Shown piece after piece: positions 42,713 to 54,971 of a DNA stretch of 64,000 nucleotides. The stretch comes from Cladochytrium replicatum. Taxonomy: Eukaryota > Chytridiomycota > Chytridiomycetes > Cladochytriales > Cladochytriaceae. The DNA is taken from assembly GCA_025526935.1 (NCBI GenBank), contig JAHLKD010000005.1, forward strand, positions 434,001-498,000. The letters run 5' to 3'. The notes below the pieces were generated by a model, which saw only the letters and a list, made by a program, of their open reading frames with translations, was not told where the DNA came from and ran no database searches. The position numbers were made by a program, and so were the translations under genes. Numbering within the stretch: position 1 is the first letter of the stretch; the number at the start of each line of letters is the position of its first letter.

Positions 42713-44516
42713 TTGTATTCGAAAAAATTTCAGCGACTCAATTCAACAATGCCACATGCTGCCACTGTATGCGGACTGTGTATCAGATGGAAGCCATCGT
42801 TGCCGATGGCCGGCTTTATCACAAGGGGTGAGACATTTATGCAATTGAGGTTCTCAATATTTAACGCAGAATCATATCAGTGCTTTAGGTGTGGTGAGTG
42901 CAAGAGGACTCTGTCACTGGCGAACTACCTCTCCCAGAATGGAATTATCTACTGCCACATACACAAGCCAAAGTCAGTGAACATATCGCCCCATACTCGA
43001 GGTCCAAACCTGGCAGGATTGGGATCAGGAAGTCCACTGCTGACACGGAGTCCCCGCGTGAGTCCCCAGAGATGCATGAAATACCACCAAGTCCAGCTGC
43101 CTCGCAACACAGAAGAAGCCACGCGAACCCACCACTTCTCCTAAGAATACGATCCAAAGTAGAGGAGCCAGGCTCTCCGACGTCGGAGAAACCGGCAAAA
43201 CAAATGCGGGCCAAAACCATCGCTTCGCCAACTGTGTCGTGGAAAGTTTCAAAAACTTTCAAGAATGCGCAATAGGGAACACCCACGACACCCGTACCGC
43301 CAGTCACAACAGAGCGGACTTGTTAGCAAGCGAGTGCAGGAATTCATGGCTGCATCATCTCAGCACAACCTGCGCAGTCGTGCTGGTTCGTTTATCAACC
43401 AAGCTTTTCAGGCATGCATGATGCTTCATCTCCTTCGTACGAACTCCCTCGTGACTCGATTGAACGCGATTCCGATTTGCAAACCAAGGGAAACAACTTG
43501 GAAGGTTTGGTTGGTGAGCTTGACCGTCTGGAGACCGACATTGCCGCATCACGAAAGGGATCAACCAAAGAGATTCGATTTTCAAAAGTGCGAAAGTCAA
43601 GGGCTGGCAACGAGAATCCCACAGCTTCCGCCAAACAACAAGCCAGGCCCAAAATACCCCACCGCAGGGAAGTATGAATGGCCCGACCCGACACCCATCA
43701 ATAACTAGCCCAAGCACAGCAGTATCTCCATTAACTCCATGCGAAGATATGCCAGACTACTTTTGGCGTTCCAATTCGCGGCAGAGCAGTATATCTGGGG
43801 AGTCTGATGATTCAGAGGATCAGATGATCAACGGTCGAGCACGGGAAAGCCTGGTCGTTCGAACGCGGGGATGAAGAGGCGAGATTCGCAATTAAAATGC
43901 TAAGAAAGCTGAGCTTTAAAAAAATGGGTTGGTTTCTTGCGAAGAAAGGCTAGCCGAAAGGCCGGAGGGCATGGAATTCGGAACGGATATCTCGAGAAAC
44001 GATCCTGACGTTGATTCCTACCATCCATGGAGGGCACTCAACGAATTAACAAGCCATCGGCTAAATCAAAACCAAAAGGACAAAAATCGATATGGGATAT
44101 TCAAAGAGTATACCTACAGTTTATCTAACGGCTATTGGACCCAGCATTCGACGATTGCCAATGACATAAACTTCTCAATTAACTGTATCTCAGTCAGGAA
44201 TGCTTGATGTCAGTCCGTGTTTTATCTCTGGGCTTGTTACCACGACCGAAAGTGACGTTGCCGAGATCTCCAGAAGGGATGAGAACGAGTCATCTCGATT
44301 CGACCCTGATACGTTCAATCATCATCTTCGATGTGCATAGGAAGCCACACGAACAATCATCGAGATTGCAGGGCCGGTAGTAGCTATGGGGAGGCTCCGA
44401 AAGGCATCGCGAGAAATGCAAAAGCTCGAGATCAATCCTACGGCAGCTGTTCCGGATGAGCATGTGGATCCTGGAGCTGATAAAATCAAGACAACAACTA
44501 TTACAGTTGAGTAAAT
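42713..44516 (+). CDS. LIM-domain protein, frame interrupted
   Basis: Near 42755 one frame reads CCHCMRTVYQMEAIVADG, continuing after an intron (donor after LYHKG near 42828, acceptor near 42880) into CFRCGECKRTLSLANYL and YCHIHKP. Together they form one complete LIM domain of the type seen in actin-binding LIM proteins. Downstream sequence is Ser/Pro-rich and coding-like but moves between frames: RSKPGRIGIRKSTADTESP near 43000, GELDRLETDIAASRKGS near 43515, DSEDQMINGRARES near 43815, TESDVAEISRRDENESS near 44250, and EATRTIIEIAGPVVAMG to the stop at 44514. I could not remove the breaks with introns, so the gene is either decayed or affected by indels. Partner and role unknown. Confidence 0.45.
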
Positions 44517-45597
44517 TTTGCACTGCTAACGTAAAGTATTCCCGTATAACCACGAGCGTTGTTGACATGAGAGTTTCTTGCGGCAGTCACAGAAGTTTTC
44601 AGCGCCAATCGATTTCAAAACGTAAATGGCGGGGCCGTAAAGTAACTTTTGAAAGGCTATTGAAGTGCGCTGAATCTTTAAAGGTAAAGCTTTGTCTTGA
44701 GGAAGTCACACGATTTGCTCAACGATGCTCTGTGTACAGCATCTTCTGATGATGGTGGGTGATCCTAATTTGTTATCTTGGAAGCGTATTGCTGACTGCA
44801 GCAAGCAGATGTGATCTTATCACGAAAATCAGGGAAGTCTCATTTATTCTGATCTCTCTCTTTCAAGCATCGCCAAAACAAACATGGTTGTGCGGCCGAT
44901 CTTCGTCCAAACAACATACTGAATTAAACAGCGGTGTTGGAGAGTTGTGGCTGAAACCGATAAGGCGATCTTCACCCTTTGCAATCTTTTCCTCTTTGCG
45001 GTCATTGTTTGCTTTTATTTCATTCGATCTCCAAAAACCAGAGCAACCGAAGTTTGAATCTGACGGTCAAAATAAAATACGTTGAATCGTTTTCACAAAT
45101 AAACTGGACGCACGGTCCCTACTTTGATAATAAAAGATGTATTCCGCTTTGGAATACTTCTCGTAGCTCAACTCTTCCGCCCAAAATCTACACTTGGAAA
45201 CAGGTAACCAGCGAAAAATATTATCGATGAGAAGAAAGCCCAGAGAAAAGGGGGTAAACCTGTCATACTCCTATTTGTTGGAAACTATGACAAAACTAAC
45301 TCATGCAGAAAAACACACACGAAGAAAACGAAGTTGAGTGGACGCATCATCGGTCCACAATGCAGTTTGTGAGAAACCAAAACATAATGCCGAATGAATA
45401 TACACAAGCTGTACAATGGTGAGTCCAGATCAATACATCTGGGACCAGCCGTGTAAAATCCAACCCACATCTCGGCGGGCTTAAAAAAAAAGATGACCAT
45501 AACAAAATGAAAGTGGAGAGTTAATGAGTGGATCTGCCCACTGTTTCATTGTCCTTTTTTTTGACGGAAGAGAGGTTCAGAAGAGTCAAGGTATTGC
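44517..45597. other. Region without recognised genes
   Basis: Short frames on both strands, none with domain signatures. It should include the 3' UTR of the minus-strand PAS regulator. Confidence 0.45.
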
Positions 45598-47346
45598 TCA
45601 ACGACCGATCGGCAAAAAGTTGCCCACAATCAAAGCGGGGATCCCAAACAAGTCCAACTTGACGGTATAGCAAGTTGCGCAGACAACGTGCCCGCCGTCA
45701 GGACGAACGATGGTACTTTTCTCCTTGAAGACTAGGCCCGATCCGATTTGGTTCTCAGGTGCCACGATCTTTGAGAACTGCTCCCAGTAGATTGCCGATG
45801 AGCGACCGTCCATGAGTTCCGTGATCAACAGAGGTCCTGGCTTCTTAAGCCCAAGTTGTTGGAGCAGGAGGGCTCGCTTCCGATCGTCGTCGTTGTCGCT
45901 AGTGGTAGTTCCACCTATCTGTACTGTAGTCGGAGAAGGCTGGAGTGATTTGGTGCCAGGAAGCAGAGGACCAGACACAGCGATCGGAGGGTAGGCAGGC
46001 TTGCCAGCTTCATCTTCAAGGCCTGATGGTAGGGTCGAGGTGCCCGAGGACGAAGAGGAGGCAGCCGGGGAAGTAGACGTCCCCACCGCGATGTTGAAGA
46101 TTCGCTCACGCTTCCACCCGGTCATCTCCTCAAATTCCTGTCCTACAAGAACCACTTCGCCATTAGGTCGCCACACGGCTGTGGGCGTGCCGCTGACCGA
46201 TATGGCAAACTCTAATTCAGCAATGCTTCGGTGGAAGCAGCGCTCCGAGAGCTCCATGTCTTCCTTCGACAACGATGCCTGCCGTGCGATAAACGTTGGG
46301 CGGATCTGCGCGAGGGCAGAGAGTACCCTAAGACCCTCCCAACGTCCAAGTCGGCCATCGCGTGCTTGACAGACCAGCCGATCAAATCCATATCTGTCAT
46401 CGTATGGTGTGTCTGCCTTCGTAACGACGAGCTTCTCTCTCGTCGAATCCCGAGAGGACGTCGATACATCGATGTTTGACGCGGGAGAAGGAACGCACGG
46501 CCTTGAATTCACAGCTTGAACTTGCAGTTTTGCCTTTTTATGCATCGCAACAGATTCCTCCGACTTTGTCTCGCATTCGATTTTTGCGGCGAATATCCCA
46601 TCAATACCTTCCTGCGCGTGCTTTCGTTTTGATACTAGAATAGTCCCCAGTGGGCCGAAACTGCTTTTGGGGGAAGCTTCAGGAGAAGGGAGTGACACAT
46701 CGAGTGATGAAACGTTCATCGCGTTTGAAGAGATGCTCAGGGAATCGAAAGGCGAGATAGTTGGGGTATCCGTTTCCTGTGTGTGTGATTTCTGGAGAGA
46801 CAAGCACTCGAAGGTGCCAGGTACGCCAGTCGTTGAAGATGAAGACTCGTGAGGTGGAGGTAAAGCGAATGATGGATCAAAGAGCATTGCGGTTAGGGAT
46901 TCGACATCGGTGACAGATCCCATTGCAACTGCTGCTGCCGCGGCGATGGCAGCTGCATTATTGTTTGCATTTATCATTGCAAAGTTCGGAAACAACATCA
47001 TGGGATCAAGCATTCCAGTTGGGTATGGAGGTGTTGGAGGGTTCACCGGCATCGATGCTGGCCACCATGGGACATAGAACGACGACGGATCCTGTGGTAA
47101 CTGAGAGGTGGGCGGCGTGGGCAAATTTTGTTGTTGCTTCCTAGTGAACCCCATTTCACTCTGATGTTTCGACAAGGCGTCTGCCACGGCAGCAACCATA
47201 ACAGCGGCCATCACTGGATCTGAGTGGCAGTTCAGCTGAGTTGGGGTATCGTGGCTCGGCCGAGTTTCGGATATGAAGGCCGAGGAGCGCGTATTTCCGA
47301 CCATTCGCTTACTGCCGGAGGGAATCTGAACACTGCTGGATTCCAT
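45598..47346 (-). CDS. ERT1/AcuK-like PAS transcriptional regulator, no zinc cluster seen
   Basis: A single exon of about 582 residues from ATG 47346. The N-terminal half is low-complexity with Pro-rich and Ala-rich stretches (AAAIAAAAAVAMG). The C-terminal third is the ERT1/AcuK PAS region: ELEFAISVSGTPTAVWRPNG, VVLVGQEFEEMTGWKRE, ITELMDGRSSAIYWEQFSKI, and the terminal VCATCYTVKLDLFGIPALIVGNFLPIG. In ascomycetes ERT1/AcuK carries an N-terminal Zn2Cys6 DNA-binding domain and controls gluconeogenesis and respiratory metabolism. No Cys6 cluster occurs in this frame; it could be on an upstream exon not recognised beyond 47353, or be missing. DNA binding is therefore uncertain while PAS identity is good. 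Confidence 0.75.
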   Translation of the reverse strand: MESSSVQIPSGSKRMVGNTRSSAFISETRPSHDTPTQLNCHSDPVMAAVMVAAVADALSKHQSEMGFTRKQQQNLPTPPTSQLPQDPSSFYVPWWPASMPVNPPTPPYPTGMLDPMMLFPNFAMINANNNAAAIAAAAAVAMGSVTDVESLTAMLFDPSFALPPPHESSSSTTGVPGTFECLSLQKSHTQETDTPTISPFDSLSISSNAMNVSSLDVSLPSPEASPKSSFGPLGTILVSKRKHAQEGIDGIFAAKIECETKSEESVAMHKKAKLQVQAVNSRPCVPSPASNIDVSTSSRDSTREKLVVTKADTPYDDRYGFDRLVCQARDGRLGRWEGLRVLSALAQIRPTFIARQASLSKEDMELSERCFHRSIAELEFAISVSGTPTAVWRPNGEVVLVGQEFEEMTGWKRERIFNIAVGTSTSPAASSSSSGTSTLPSGLEDEAGKPAYPPIAVSGPLLPGTKSLQPSPTTVQIGGTTTSDNDDDRKRALLLQQLGLKKPGPLLITELMDGRSSAIYWEQFSKIVAPENQIGSGLVFKEKSTIVRPDGGHVVCATCYTVKLDLFGIPALIVGNFLPIGR

Positions 47347-48378
47347 GTTCACTCACAAGTCGAGTGTTTGCTTCCTCGGCTTACCTCTCTGAATTGCGAT
47401 TGACAACCATTTGTCAGGGATACTTAGGAACAATAAAAGCGGCGAGACGTTCTGTAAATAAAGAATGATAAGAAGGTTGTCCGAATAATTAAGCAGGCAA
47501 ACTTGCTCAAAGGCAAGCACAGATAAGATAACGACACTCACAACAACCAATGAGATCGTTCAGCAGGGATGTATTGAAGAGATAGCTAGCGGAATAATTT
47601 GGGGGGCAGTCAGAGCGGTTGGAGACATTTGCTCAGGTATTATAATAAACGAACAAACCCGAATGCTGGGGCTCCAGACGTCATGCGGGGTGTCATCCGC
47701 ACGCGGATGGATGCCACTCTGGTCATATTATTATTATTGCTTTGGGTGGTGCGAAAATGTGATCCAGTCGCGAAAAACAGGTCGCAGCACGCGATCAGGT
47801 CAGGGGAGAGCCACATGACCACCGTGTTTTCTTTTTCGCCTTGTTTTTTGCACGATTCGGGGCAGCAATTGCACCACACCTGCGCAACAAAAGGCTGGCC
47901 GGAAGAAAAAACCATATTCGTGGGTTGTTGGGATACCCACGAATGGCTGGCAAGCTGGCAGGCAGGCATCCACTTTGCAGTTGCGCACCACGCTGTGGAT
48001 ATGGCGAAAAGATTTCGCTGCTTTCGTTGCTGAGGCAGACTCGGAGTTTTGCTCCAGCTGCTATAACATCCGACCTGGTGCAGAGCTCAAAACCAACTGT
48101 GCAGACACCGAATATGTTGTCCAATTACCCCACTCATCAAGGGGGTGCGTAAAAATACAACTGCCACAACACCACTGAAACTTGACCAATTTAACGACGT
48201 GGGGACTTTGTTAGATCAGACGGGGAACGTAAAGTGGTGCGATACAAATTACGAAATGAACGTGAACTAACATAAGAAAACACACGAGACATTCATTTGT
48301 ATCCCGAGAGACATTGATGAGTGCTGAGAATTTCCCAATGTGTGGCTGCGTGCTTGGCACTGCGCCATTCAGTTGGGC
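47347..48378. other. Divergent intergenic region between PAS regulator and TRP channel
   Basis: About 1 kb. Overlapping frames on both strands (for example around 47600-48150) have no recognisable protein features. A 10-bp inverted repeat lies at 47916-47944. Confidence 0.45.
47916..47944. repeat. Perfect 10-bp inverted repeat with 9-nt spacer
   Basis: ATTCGTGGGT at 47916-47925 and ACCCACGAAT at 47935-47944 are exact reverse complements around nine bases. It could form a hairpin or be a dimeric-factor site in the upstream region of the TRP-like gene. No known factor is claimed. Confidence 0.6.
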
Positions 48379-51300
48379 ATGGCAACACTGCTGGCTAGCC
48401 TTTGGGAGGCAGTCTTTGGTCGGCCGGTGAGTTTCCTGCATATCTTTCAAAGTATTTTCTCACCCTTATTACCCTTATTATCTGTTTTATATAGCTTGGA
48501 GTTAGGTTGAACGGCGAAAGGAATGTGGACGGAAAGCGCTTTTGCGGGATTCCCTTATCCGTCCTCTTCGCATTGGGTTTACCCGGAGGCCCACTTCTTG
48601 CATGGTCAAACTACAGGAAGAAGTCTGCGAAATCTAGGCTCCAGGACAATACAAAGTCCAGGGTAACGTCGCCAACGCGGTCTATTGGTTCGGCGAACAG
48701 AACGGAGGAGGTGTGGAGTGCGCAGATTGAGTGGGTGGAACGACTAGCTGAGGAATCAAAGTGAGTTCGATGGCTTAATCAAGTTGAATTGACTTACGTA
48801 TGTTTTGAAATGAAAAGGGGTGCGGACTTCACCTTGGATCCGCTTGCCAAAGACCTTTTGAATGTCCACCCACTGTACTCATCTGCGGCGTCCGGTGATA
48901 TGAAGAAAATGAAACGTCTTCTGGCTCGCTACGGCCAAGATTTCATGTCGAAACCCGGTTAGGGCTGCTCGTTGATGCTTCCTCCTACATACATTACTCA
49001 TAAGTTTCGCCATATGCAGGGCTGGATGGTCACAACATTTTACATCATGTTATTCTTGCAATGAATCCCGCCCGGTTGCCGGATTCAGATCGGCAGAACT
49101 ATCTTGATATACTCAACTGGATTCTCTCGGATCCGACAATGACCTCTCGCTTGGGTAATGGTGACGTATGCTATTGCTAGTATTGCTGACTCCTGCTCCT
49201 TAGTCAACGCACCAGTGGAGAAGACTTCCCGATTCGCAGGGATGACGCCTGCATTCATTGCTGTTCTGAACAAAGATCTCGAGGTGCTTCAGCTCCTCGT
49301 GTCCCATGGTGCCGACGTTGAGAAGCCACGTGTGACTGGAACGTATTTCCAGCCGCAAGGTGACCTGTACTACGGCGACAGCGTGATCTCGTTTTCTGTT
49401 TGCGCACGGAATCTCGCTATTGTCAAATTCCTCGTCGATAAGTGTGACGTTGACCTGAACACCGCTGATTCGTACGGCAACACACCTCTTCATTTGCTTG
49501 CGTGGCACGGAATGACAGAGACCGAGGATGATCTTGGTGATCCATGGCGTTACTGCGTGCAGGCCGGAGCGAATCCGCGGAAGAGGAATAAGGAAAGGCT
49601 TACGCCATTACTGATTGCGGTCGCACGAAGGCACACTGATATGGTTCGAATGCTGATCGACGAAGGGCGGGTTGAACTCTGGAGCTACGGCGAGGTACGA
49701 AATTGTAGCAGATGTCACGAACGTTGCATTGAACTATACGCCTCAGAATGTCTGCTATATGTACCCGCTCATTGATTTGGACACCAAGCATCCCGAGCGA
49801 AGTATTGCGCGCCAACCACCCAATGCCCTTGAGCTGATTGTTGCGAATGAGGTATCCAATAGCCCACCTTCTTTCTGCTGCAGTTCTCACTGAGCTTTCC
49901 TTAGGATCATAAAATGATCTCTTCTATCCCACTGTTTTCTATCATCCTTGAAGTCAAATGGGCCAAGTACGCCTACGCTCTTTTCATGACGTTTTTCTCC
50001 CAAGCCTTCCTCTATGTTTCACTTCTTTCGATTGCCATATGGCTCCTGCCACATGACGCGACGCTTACCCCGGCAGCCGTCGCAGAGAAGCGTCGCAATT
50101 ACTTTGATGGGTCCACCGTCGGCATTGTCAGATTGGTGTTGGAAAGTGCATTGGCGCTCACGAATTTGAACCGCCTTATTGCCGGATTCACTGAGTTGCA
50201 AAGTTTGGGATGGCAACGTTTCTTTTTGGTGGTAAGAATCAAATTTCTGTTCCCAAATCGTCTTTATATAATCTACTTCAGGGGTTGGATGTGTCCTTGA
50301 GTGTGTGGTTGAACATCTCTCTCTTTGCGGCAGCAGTAGCGTGTCGATTCACGAATCAAGTGATAGCTGAGAATGCTGTTTTGGGCTTCGCCTCGATTGT
50401 CGGGTAAGTTGAGCCGCGTGATTCCAAAGAGCTAAAATTAATGCTCTACATCTAGTTGGCTGTTTCTCTTAATCTACACGAAGGGGGTGAAGACACTTGG
50501 ACCGCTCGCCTTGGTCCTCGTTCGCGTGGTCAGTGTGGATGTGCTCAGGTTCACTCTCGTCGCGTGCGTGTTCGTCATTGGTTTTGCCGAGGCGATTTTT
50601 TTGCAGCTCGCGCCATACGGTGAATTTTCGAGCATTGCAGAAGCTGCCGCACAAGCCAGTAACTCGGTGAACACTTTCACTGGATTGCCCGCTCAAACGG
50701 ACGATGTTGGAAAGACAAGTTGGAATTCACTGGGCCAATCTATTTTGTACATATTGAGATGGCTATTTGGACTGGCGAACTATGGTGAGCAAAGCGGCAC
50801 AGAGATCGTGTGTTATGGCTGCTAATATCGGGTTTGCAGACGATATGCGGATGTCTCCAACACCAGCTTTGGCGGTTCTCTTTTTCTATGTTTACAGTTA
50901 GTTCAGACACATGAACAGCAAATGTGGATTTCACCAATCTTACATTTATAGTGTTTGCGGTCATGATTGTGTTGCTAAACATCCTAATTGCAATGCTCAC
51001 CAACACATTCAGCAAAGTAATGATGAGGAAACCCTTGATCCCAAATCTTTACTGATGAATTCGACAGATTTCGGATGAATCTGAGCAACTTTGGCTCATT
51101 CAATGGGCGGAACTTATCATGCGAGTCACGCACTATCTGACACCTCAGCAGCGGGGTGTGTTGTCCACGGGAGTTGGATTCCGCCTAGATGACGGGGAGC
51201 TTCCGTTTGATCTCCCGGCAGAGTGTCGACCTCAGCTCTGGCACTCAGAGGCTAGGAAAGCTCATTTGGCGCGACGGAAGCGACGAGAGACCCTCCAGCG

Positions 51301-52411
51301 TCGACACACTTACCGGACAGACGCTATGGACTCTACTGAAGGATATCTGGGGTCGTATGAGGATGGTGCCCCTGATGTTCCTGTTGACGTTCCCCAACGG
51401 CGGGTTACCTTGCGATCTGAGCCCGAGGCTGTTCTGAGGACACGCACCCCAGCGTCCGAAAGATCTGATAAAGGAAACCTATTTGGTTCCGATGCTCCGC
51501 GTACAAAAGAAGGCAATTCGATTTTGGATGACCCTCGCTTGCTTGCGAAGTTGCAAGGGACTTCCAGTGCACCAAGCTCGATGCGCTTGTACCCCGGACC
51601 TTCACGTCGATTTACACAGCGATCCGACGATCTCTTTGACCCACGTTACCATACTCCAAGTTCACTTAAAGAATTTCATTGGGGCACCGATTCACCCCAA
51701 CCCCGTGATGGCAACACCTCGAACAACGACGAGCCAAGGTCTTCCAACGGCATGCCAGAACGCTCAGGTCGTCCGAGCGGCGCTGCATCCGAACATCTCG
51801 ATATTCACAAGCTAGACATTCTTGGAAATCCGCATGGAACGCGGTACCTTCTTTTGGATTTCAAGCGGGGTTCCAACAAACCGTTCTCTGCAACAACGTC
51901 GCTCAAAGCAGCGGAGGACATTGGTGACACGATCATAAACAGGCAGCAACAGCGCTTGACGTCGCAATGGAAACTCACTGTTCCAGGAGCAGCTCGATGG
52001 AAGAAACAGGCGGAAGTCGCGCTTGAAGACCGCGAAGACGTTGTGGTGGACGAGGAACAGCCCGCAATTAAATCTGACAAGGTGGATGCTAGCGCAGCTG
52101 TGAGCTATGCGGTTCCCACGCGGATTCAGGCTAGCGCTCCCGCGATCACGCTGCAACCTCCCATATCAATCTTGAGTAACTGGAACACGGGAGTTTGGGC
52201 AGCGCGTATGAAACGCGATAAGAATCGCAATAGGAGAGATGACACGCTTCACTTGGAAGAAGAGGAGGAAGAACGATTGTATGCACTTCAACAATTGGAG
52301 GTTCTTGAGGAAGAGGAGGAGGCTCAACTCGAGGATGAACCAAATGACGACAGCGGTAAACCTGTTGGCCCTGTTAGCTCAGTTGGCCCAGGTGTCGATG
52401 CTCCGAAATAA
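48379..52411 (+). CDS. TRPV-like ankyrin-repeat cation channel
   Basis: A multi-exon gene from ATG 48379 (exon 1 48379-48426, acceptor at 48494). Ankyrin-type repeats occur early (VHPLYSSAASGDMKKMKRLL, AFIAVLNKDLEVLQLLVSHG, SYGNTPLHLLAWHG, LLIAVARRHTDMVRMLI). Six membrane segments follow from about 49950, including FFSQAFLYVSLLSIAIWLL, LVRVVSVDVLRFTLV and VFVIGFAEAIFLQL. The pore region is near RWLFGLANYDDMRM. S6 is VFAVMIVLLNILIAMLTNTF, followed by a TRP-box-like helix with EQLWLIQWAELIMR. The cytosolic tail of about 400 residues is polar, ending in a run of Glu (HLEEEEEERLYALQQLEVL). The pattern matches TRPV-type Ca2+-permeable channels. Membrane location and selectivity are inferred. The region 48760-49900 has several small introns placed only approximately. 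Confidence 0.82.
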
Positions 52412-52585
52412 TTTAGTTGTGTGTAGTTTTGTTGTTTGTCGAACAAAACTTTTTCGTTAAAAAAATAAGTGAAGACATTGCACGATATGGCGCAGATACC
52501 AAGCGTGCAGCAGTGATTGGTCAACAGGCGCACAGTTGGTTCTCTGGGAAACATTTTGCATTTCGGTTCGAAAACCGAACACAAT

Positions 52586-54971
52586 ATGAAGTTCGGCCAC
52601 GACTTGTTCGAGAATGTCTTCCCAGAATGGCGATTCTACTACATGTAAGACGGTCGGAGAGCTAGTTTTTGTGATGTTGGCTCAACCTGATGGATGCTAG
52701 CGACTACAAGGATCTCAAGCGAGAGGTCAAGGAGCGAATGACTAAGGGTTATTGGACAGAGGAGGATGAAGAAGAATTCATCAAGCTCTTGGACAGGGAG
52801 CGAACAAAGGTACCTCTAGAGCCTGCGCTACAAATGAGCAGACCCTTAATCCTGCTAACTAGATAATAGCGTTCCGAAATCTATTACGTTCGGAGCTCAA
52901 AGCCAGACGAGATGCGATTGAGTTTGGTGTTAACAGCATGCGACTGGAAGCGGCAAAGGATAGTGCGGGGAGCCGTTACGGTGATGGGAGCGAGGAGGAC
53001 AGAGCACTCCGAAAAGCTACGCGCGAGGCACGTCTTGTTCAAGCCGAAACTGATATCCAGGAGCTGATCGACCAAGTGAGAGAGCTCGCAAAGTACACAA
53101 GACTCAACTTTACTGGCATCATGAAGGTGTGTTTGACAAGTTGCCCATGATATTCAAAAGTTGAGCTTCTACCTCGCAGATTCTCAAAAAGCACGATAAA
53201 AGGACGGACCGATCTCTTGCCATTGAATATCAAAAAGTTCTGCAGCAAGACCCCATCCATGTTGACACCTACTATGAACAGCAGGTGATTGAGCTTTCTC
53301 AGATGTATGACGAGGTTCGGCGTGTAAGAGAAGGAAAGCGCGGCGATGAAGGTCCTGGAGTCGATGCTGGGAACATCGTGAGGAAGACCACCAAATATTG
53401 GGTTCATCCTGGTGAGTCTCTTTTTTTCGAAAAAACTTTTTTAACTGATGAGATGGATAGACAACGTCCTGGAAGTAAAGCTCCGTGTCCTTCAGCATCT
53501 ACCGGTTCTGATCTTCAATGGAGGTGAAGTTGATCCTGCCATCAGCTCCGTCTACTTTGACAATGCCGACTTTGACTTGTATCACAATCGCATTATTCGC
53601 GACGAAGGTGCCCAGGTTGGTTATTCTCTGGCAACGTTATAGGACAAGTTCTGGAACTTATACCGTAGAACCTGCGTTTCCGATGGTACGGACAATGGGA
53701 CAAGACGGACGAGGTGTGGGTCGAGCGGAAAACCCATCACGAGGCTTGGGTTGGCATCAAATCTATAAAGGAACGATTCCCTATCAAAGAAATTCATCTC
53801 AATGACTACTTGGCTGGGCGTTATAACATTCGTGAGCAGTCTGTGCGAATGCGTGAGGATGCAAGAAGAAGCGGAAAGCTTAAAGATCAGAACGACGTTG
53901 ATAAGCTTGAAAAGAAGATTGCAGACATGGAAAGACTCGCCGATTCCATACAGAAGATGGTTATCGAGAGGAAATTACGTCCCATGATCCGTACAACCTA
54001 CAATCGCACGGCATTCCAACTTCCGGCTGATGCTCGTGTTCGCATTTCATTGGATACGGAGCTGGCATTGATTCGGGAAGACGATTTTGACCGAGTTCGC
54101 TCGGGTGAAAACTGGAGATGGAGGCATGTCAAAAACCAATGGCCATTCTCTTACTTGGACGAAAGTGACATTGTACGATTCCCGTATGCAATCTTGGAGA
54201 TTAAACTACAAACCCAAACGGGACAACAAGTTCCGCAGTGGGCTGTTGACCTTGCTAACTCTAATCTGGTAAGCAGTGGATGCCAACTTGCCTTTTCGTT
54301 TTGCTAACTTATCGCTCCATCAAAGGTTGAGGCAGTACCGAAGTTTTCCAAGTTCCATCACGCTGTTTCGACGTTGCTTAACAAGCATGTCACGATGGTT
54401 CCTTTCTGGTTCTACCAGATGGACCGCGACATTCGCAAGCCTCAACTGGATCAGTATGCACCAGATAATACTTACCGAGACGAGCTTCGTGAAATGGGTC
54501 AAAATCAGAATGGAATTTTCCTCCCACCACCAGCCAAAAAGAAGCTTACACATGAAGAACGACAAAATTTACCAGTTAAGATCGATCAATTTGGAAAGGT
54601 TTACTTTTCGAACGAGCGGACTATGCTCCGATGGCTAAACTTTGTAAGTGACAGTCAATTATTGACTTAATCAAAATATCGCTCACTTCATTGTTTTGAA
54701 GGGAATACAATCTCTGGCTATTTCCGTGGCTTTTCTAAACCTTGCAACCTCTCGCCAAACCAAGTACTTTGCCCTTTTCTTCATTTTGCTGAGTATGTCG
54801 GCGATGTTGTATGCAATCGTGACGTTCCATATCCGAGCGAGGGCACTTCGTACAGCAGACGCTAACACGGCGTTTGGATCCATAACGGCGCCAGTCGTAG
54901 CTGTGACTTTTCTTGCCGTTGCAATTGTGGTACAATTCATTTGGGTGTGGGCAAAAAGAGGATTTGTTTGA
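52586..54971 (+). CDS. VTC4: Vacuolar transporter chaperone 4, polyphosphate polymerase
   Basis: ATG 52586 begins an SPX domain ([19 protein letters not shown], then [14 protein letters not shown] after an intron, 52645-52700). A second SPX part includes [21 protein letters not shown] across another intron. The polymerase tunnel domain keeps its basic and acidic residues: [45 protein letters not shown], and [13 protein letters not shown]. After [18 protein letters not shown] a linker leads to [13 protein letters not shown] and a C-terminal VTC1-like (DUF202) domain with about three membrane helices ending WVWAKRGFV. The VTC complex makes polyphosphate from ATP and moves it into the vacuole, with SPX sensing inositol pyrophosphates. 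The last exon, from about 54702, is the source of a repeat array to the right. Confidence 0.92.

Noticed and set aside
47599-48152. Several overlapping frames around 47.6-48.15 kb on both strands
   Set aside because: Mutual shadows without codon or domain support.
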